NCBI GenBank assembly: GCA_002441345.1
Contig: DJVU01000072.1
Span: forward strand, 1,455-25,513
From: Bacteroidales bacterium UBA6248
GTDB taxonomy: Bacteria > Bacteroidota > Bacteroidia > Bacteroidales > Lentimicrobiaceae
DNA length: 24,059 nt
Direction of reading: 5' to 3'
Shown piece after piece: positions 22,658 through 24,059 of this stretch. Numbering within the stretch: the stretch's first letter is position 1; each line of letters begins with the position of its first letter. The translations under genes were made by a program, and so were the position numbers. Under the pieces are notes generated by a model. That model did not search any database and had not been told where the DNA came from. It was given only the letters and a program-made list of their open reading frames with translations.

Positions 22658-23710
22658 CTAGAATGTATTGCTGAGATAAAATCCCAGTGAAAGGTTGGTT
22701 GCCAGTGTAACTTTTGGACTGATTACGCTATCGTACAGGCAAAAGGTACGCAGGGAGAGCCTGAAAAACCTGAGGAAGCGATAGTGAAATGCATTGTTGA
22801 TGTCGAGCTTGTAACCGGATATGCGGGTAAGACTGGTATGCGCGGCATTAATCTGGGTGAAATTCTCCCAGTACAGGTTTTTAAGGATTTCATGCGGCTG
22901 GATGGTAACAATCAGATTGAGTCCGTATTCGGTAATTGAGTTAGTACCTTTTGAGAGTCCGTACAACTTTGAAGCCTGGCGCGTTTCAAATATTTGCTGA
23001 TTTCTGATTTTGGTTTTTCTGCCGTTTACGATTCCGAGCTCAACGGCAAAATAAGCAGTTGGTTCAATCCGGAGTCCGACGGAGGCATTGCGATAACCCG
23101 GGGAAAGGTATGAGGTATACAGATACTTTTCGGATTTCCCGTTGCTGTCCAGCCTGAATTCGAAATGCCTGAAATACTGACTTTTATAAACAAATGCTGC
23201 ATTCAGGGATATTCCGGCACCGGGAATCCGGAATGCTGCGGAATTTTTCATCGTATACTGATCTTCGCTCACCACCTGGATGCTGTCGCGATAATCTCTG
23301 AGTCCAAATTCGTTGAAGTAATGGCTGTTGATACTTAAGTTTCCGGCTTTCACCTTGTTGCTCATAGTAATGTTGTAATAGAGGTACAGGTTATTTCGCT
23401 CGGTATCTGTCCGGCCGTTCAGGTAGTTCACCCCGGTGAATGTTGTAAAAAAGTCCAGTTCGGTAAGTATGGTAATCCTGCGTGCCGAATTTGGCACAGG
23501 TTCGGAGCAGCTATCAGCCTGCTGTCCGGAAGATTCTGCAGTCAAAACGGTGAATAACAATATCATATAGCGAACGGCAATCCGACGAAATTTCAGATAG
23601 CCGGAACCGGAGTTCACGTTCAGGTTGCGGATGCATCCATGCATCTGAGTAATAGGGCGGAAGCACATGTGCCTGTACGTTTGCCCGGTATTTTTCTTTG
23701 GGTCAGGCAT
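22658..23710 (-). CDS. Outer-membrane-like protein, DUF3078-like
   Basis: A protein of up to 350 residues. A signal-like segment lies at residues ~44-65 (RRIAVRYMILLFTVLTAESSGQQ), so the true start may be an internal Met (for example 23644) and the listed start is the longest option. The remainder is aromatic-rich beta-strand sequence: NNLYLYYNITMSNKVKAGNL, then AAFVYKSQYFRHFEFRLD, SYLSPGYRNASVGLRIEPTA, and a terminal LSLGFYLSNTF ending in phenylalanine. The pattern, especially the SPGY...GLRIEPTAYF block, resembles DUF3078 outer-membrane proteins of Bacteroidetes. No enzymatic motif. It is convergent with the lipoprotein gene, with only 31 bases between stops, and follows the small gene to its right on the same strand by 55 bases. 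Confidence 0.65.
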   Translation of the reverse strand: MPDPKKNTGQTYRHMCFRPITQMHGCIRNLNVNSGSGYLKFRRIAVRYMILLFTVLTAESSGQQADSCSEPVPNSARRITILTELDFFTTFTGVNYLNGRTDTERNNLYLYYNITMSNKVKAGNLSINSHYFNEFGLRDYRDSIQVVSEDQYTMKNSAAFRIPGAGISLNAAFVYKSQYFRHFEFRLDSNGKSEKYLYTSYLSPGYRNASVGLRIEPTAYFAVELGIVNGRKTKIRNQQIFETRQASKLYGLSKGTNSITEYGLNLIVTIQPHEILKNLYWENFTQINAAHTSLTRISGYKLDINNAFHYRFLRFFRLSLRTFCLYDSVISPKVTLATNLSLGFYLSNTF

Positions 23711-23765
23711 TTCTCAACAGCATGGCATGGTATAGCGCAGTCTTTGCAAAACAGCGTTACGGAAA

Positions 23766-24053
23766 TCAAAGCGGAACTTCCACGATAAACTTGCCCCGGG
23801 CATACCGGAGGTCATACGAACCTTTACGTATCACCAGAGGGATTCCGGAACCGGCCGCGTTCAGGATATCGGAAGGGATGGAAAAGCTCTCCGTAAATTC
23901 GACGGAAGACTGATTAATAAAATAGACCATCTTATCGGGCTGCAGTTCGCGTATATCCTTCTCGAAAATCTCAATAATCATCACCCCCTTTTGATCGTTC
24001 AGGGAAAAAGTACCGTTGATGGCGCCTTCGGTGTAGGAGGAGGAATTAGACAT
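23766..24053 (-). CDS. Small protein of unknown function at the window edge
   Basis: Ninety-five residues can be read: MSNSSSYTEGAINGTFSLND, a predicted helix DIRELQPDKMVYFIN, and a beta-rich C-terminus IPLVIRKGSYDLRYARGKFIVEVPL. The ATG at 24053 is only six bases from the end of the window and the frame stays open beyond it, so the real start may be further upstream and the protein longer. There is no signal peptide in the visible part and I do not recognise the family. It shares the strand with the outer-membrane-like gene, which starts 55 bases after its stop, so they may be co-transcribed. Confidence 0.55.
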   Translation of the reverse strand: MSNSSSYTEGAINGTFSLNDQKGVMIIEIFEKDIRELQPDKMVYFINQSSVEFTESFSIPSDILNAAGSGIPLVIRKGSYDLRYARGKFIVEVPL

Positions 24054-24059
24054 ACCGCA

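Noticed and set aside
1..24059. CRISPR array, tRNA or rRNA genes, insertion sequences
   Set aside because: I found no spaced short repeats, no cloverleaf-like sequences with conserved T-loop, and no transposase motifs on either strand; the only clear DNA repeat is the 128-bp leader pair.

Overview
The window reads as a chromosomal contig from a Bacteroidetes bacterium, probably an anaerobic Bacteroidales-like lineage. The clues are: several starts preceded by the TAnnTTTG (-7) promoter element with TTG/TTTG about 20 nt upstream; almost no Shine-Dalgarno sequences; a secreted peptidase with a type IX secretion (T9SS) C-terminal domain; DUF4382 lipoproteins; and a giant TANFOR-type surface protein. 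The first ~500 bases do not fit. They are more GC-rich, carry a proteobacterial-type methylthioadenosine/methylthioinosine phosphorylase with a clear Shine-Dalgarno, and run into a typA gene whose first ~25 codons look gammaproteobacterial while the rest looks Bacteroidetes. I read this as a junction at the conserved P-loop of typA, most likely an assembly chimera and less likely recombination.

Layout. 1-322 (-): 5' part of a phosphorylase. 474-2279: typA. 2393-3436: arginase/agmatinase-family ureohydrolase. 3828-4622: DUF4382 lipoprotein with a strong terminator. 4778-7896: five-gene ArsR-controlled thiol/arsenical operon (ArsR repressor, CPNC thioredoxin, CATC lipoprotein, DsbD/ArsG-like membrane protein, ArsP-type permease). 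7924-8051: a 128-bp copy of the fluoride-riboswitch leader, fused to a thioredoxin pseudogene (8052-8371). 8688-17607: a ~9-kb three-gene surface operon (beta-barrel, 1880-residue TANFOR protein, fibronectin-III protein). 17672-18896: fluoride riboswitch followed by crcB, DUF190 and DsrE genes. 18958-19076: nested inverted-repeat element. 19185-19868: DUF4395 membrane protein. 19955-21451 (-): C10 (streptopain-like) peptidase with T9SS domain. 21784-22626: second DUF4382 lipoprotein, paralogous to the first. 22658-23710 (-): outer-membrane-like protein. 23766-24053 (-): unknown protein at the window edge.

How parts fit together. In the 4778-7896 operon, a cytoplasmic CxxC thioredoxin, a membrane protein with one cysteine in each half of a DsbD-like fold, and an exported CxxC lipoprotein could form a transmembrane thiol relay alongside an organoarsenical-type permease. 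The surface operon encodes three exported proteins, probably one cell-surface assembly. The crcB operon is fluoride-controlled by a textbook aptamer. The most unusual item is that this fluoride-riboswitch leader occurs a second time 9.75 kb upstream. That copy lacks one strand of a core helix and sits where the 5' end of a now frameshifted thioredoxin gene should be.
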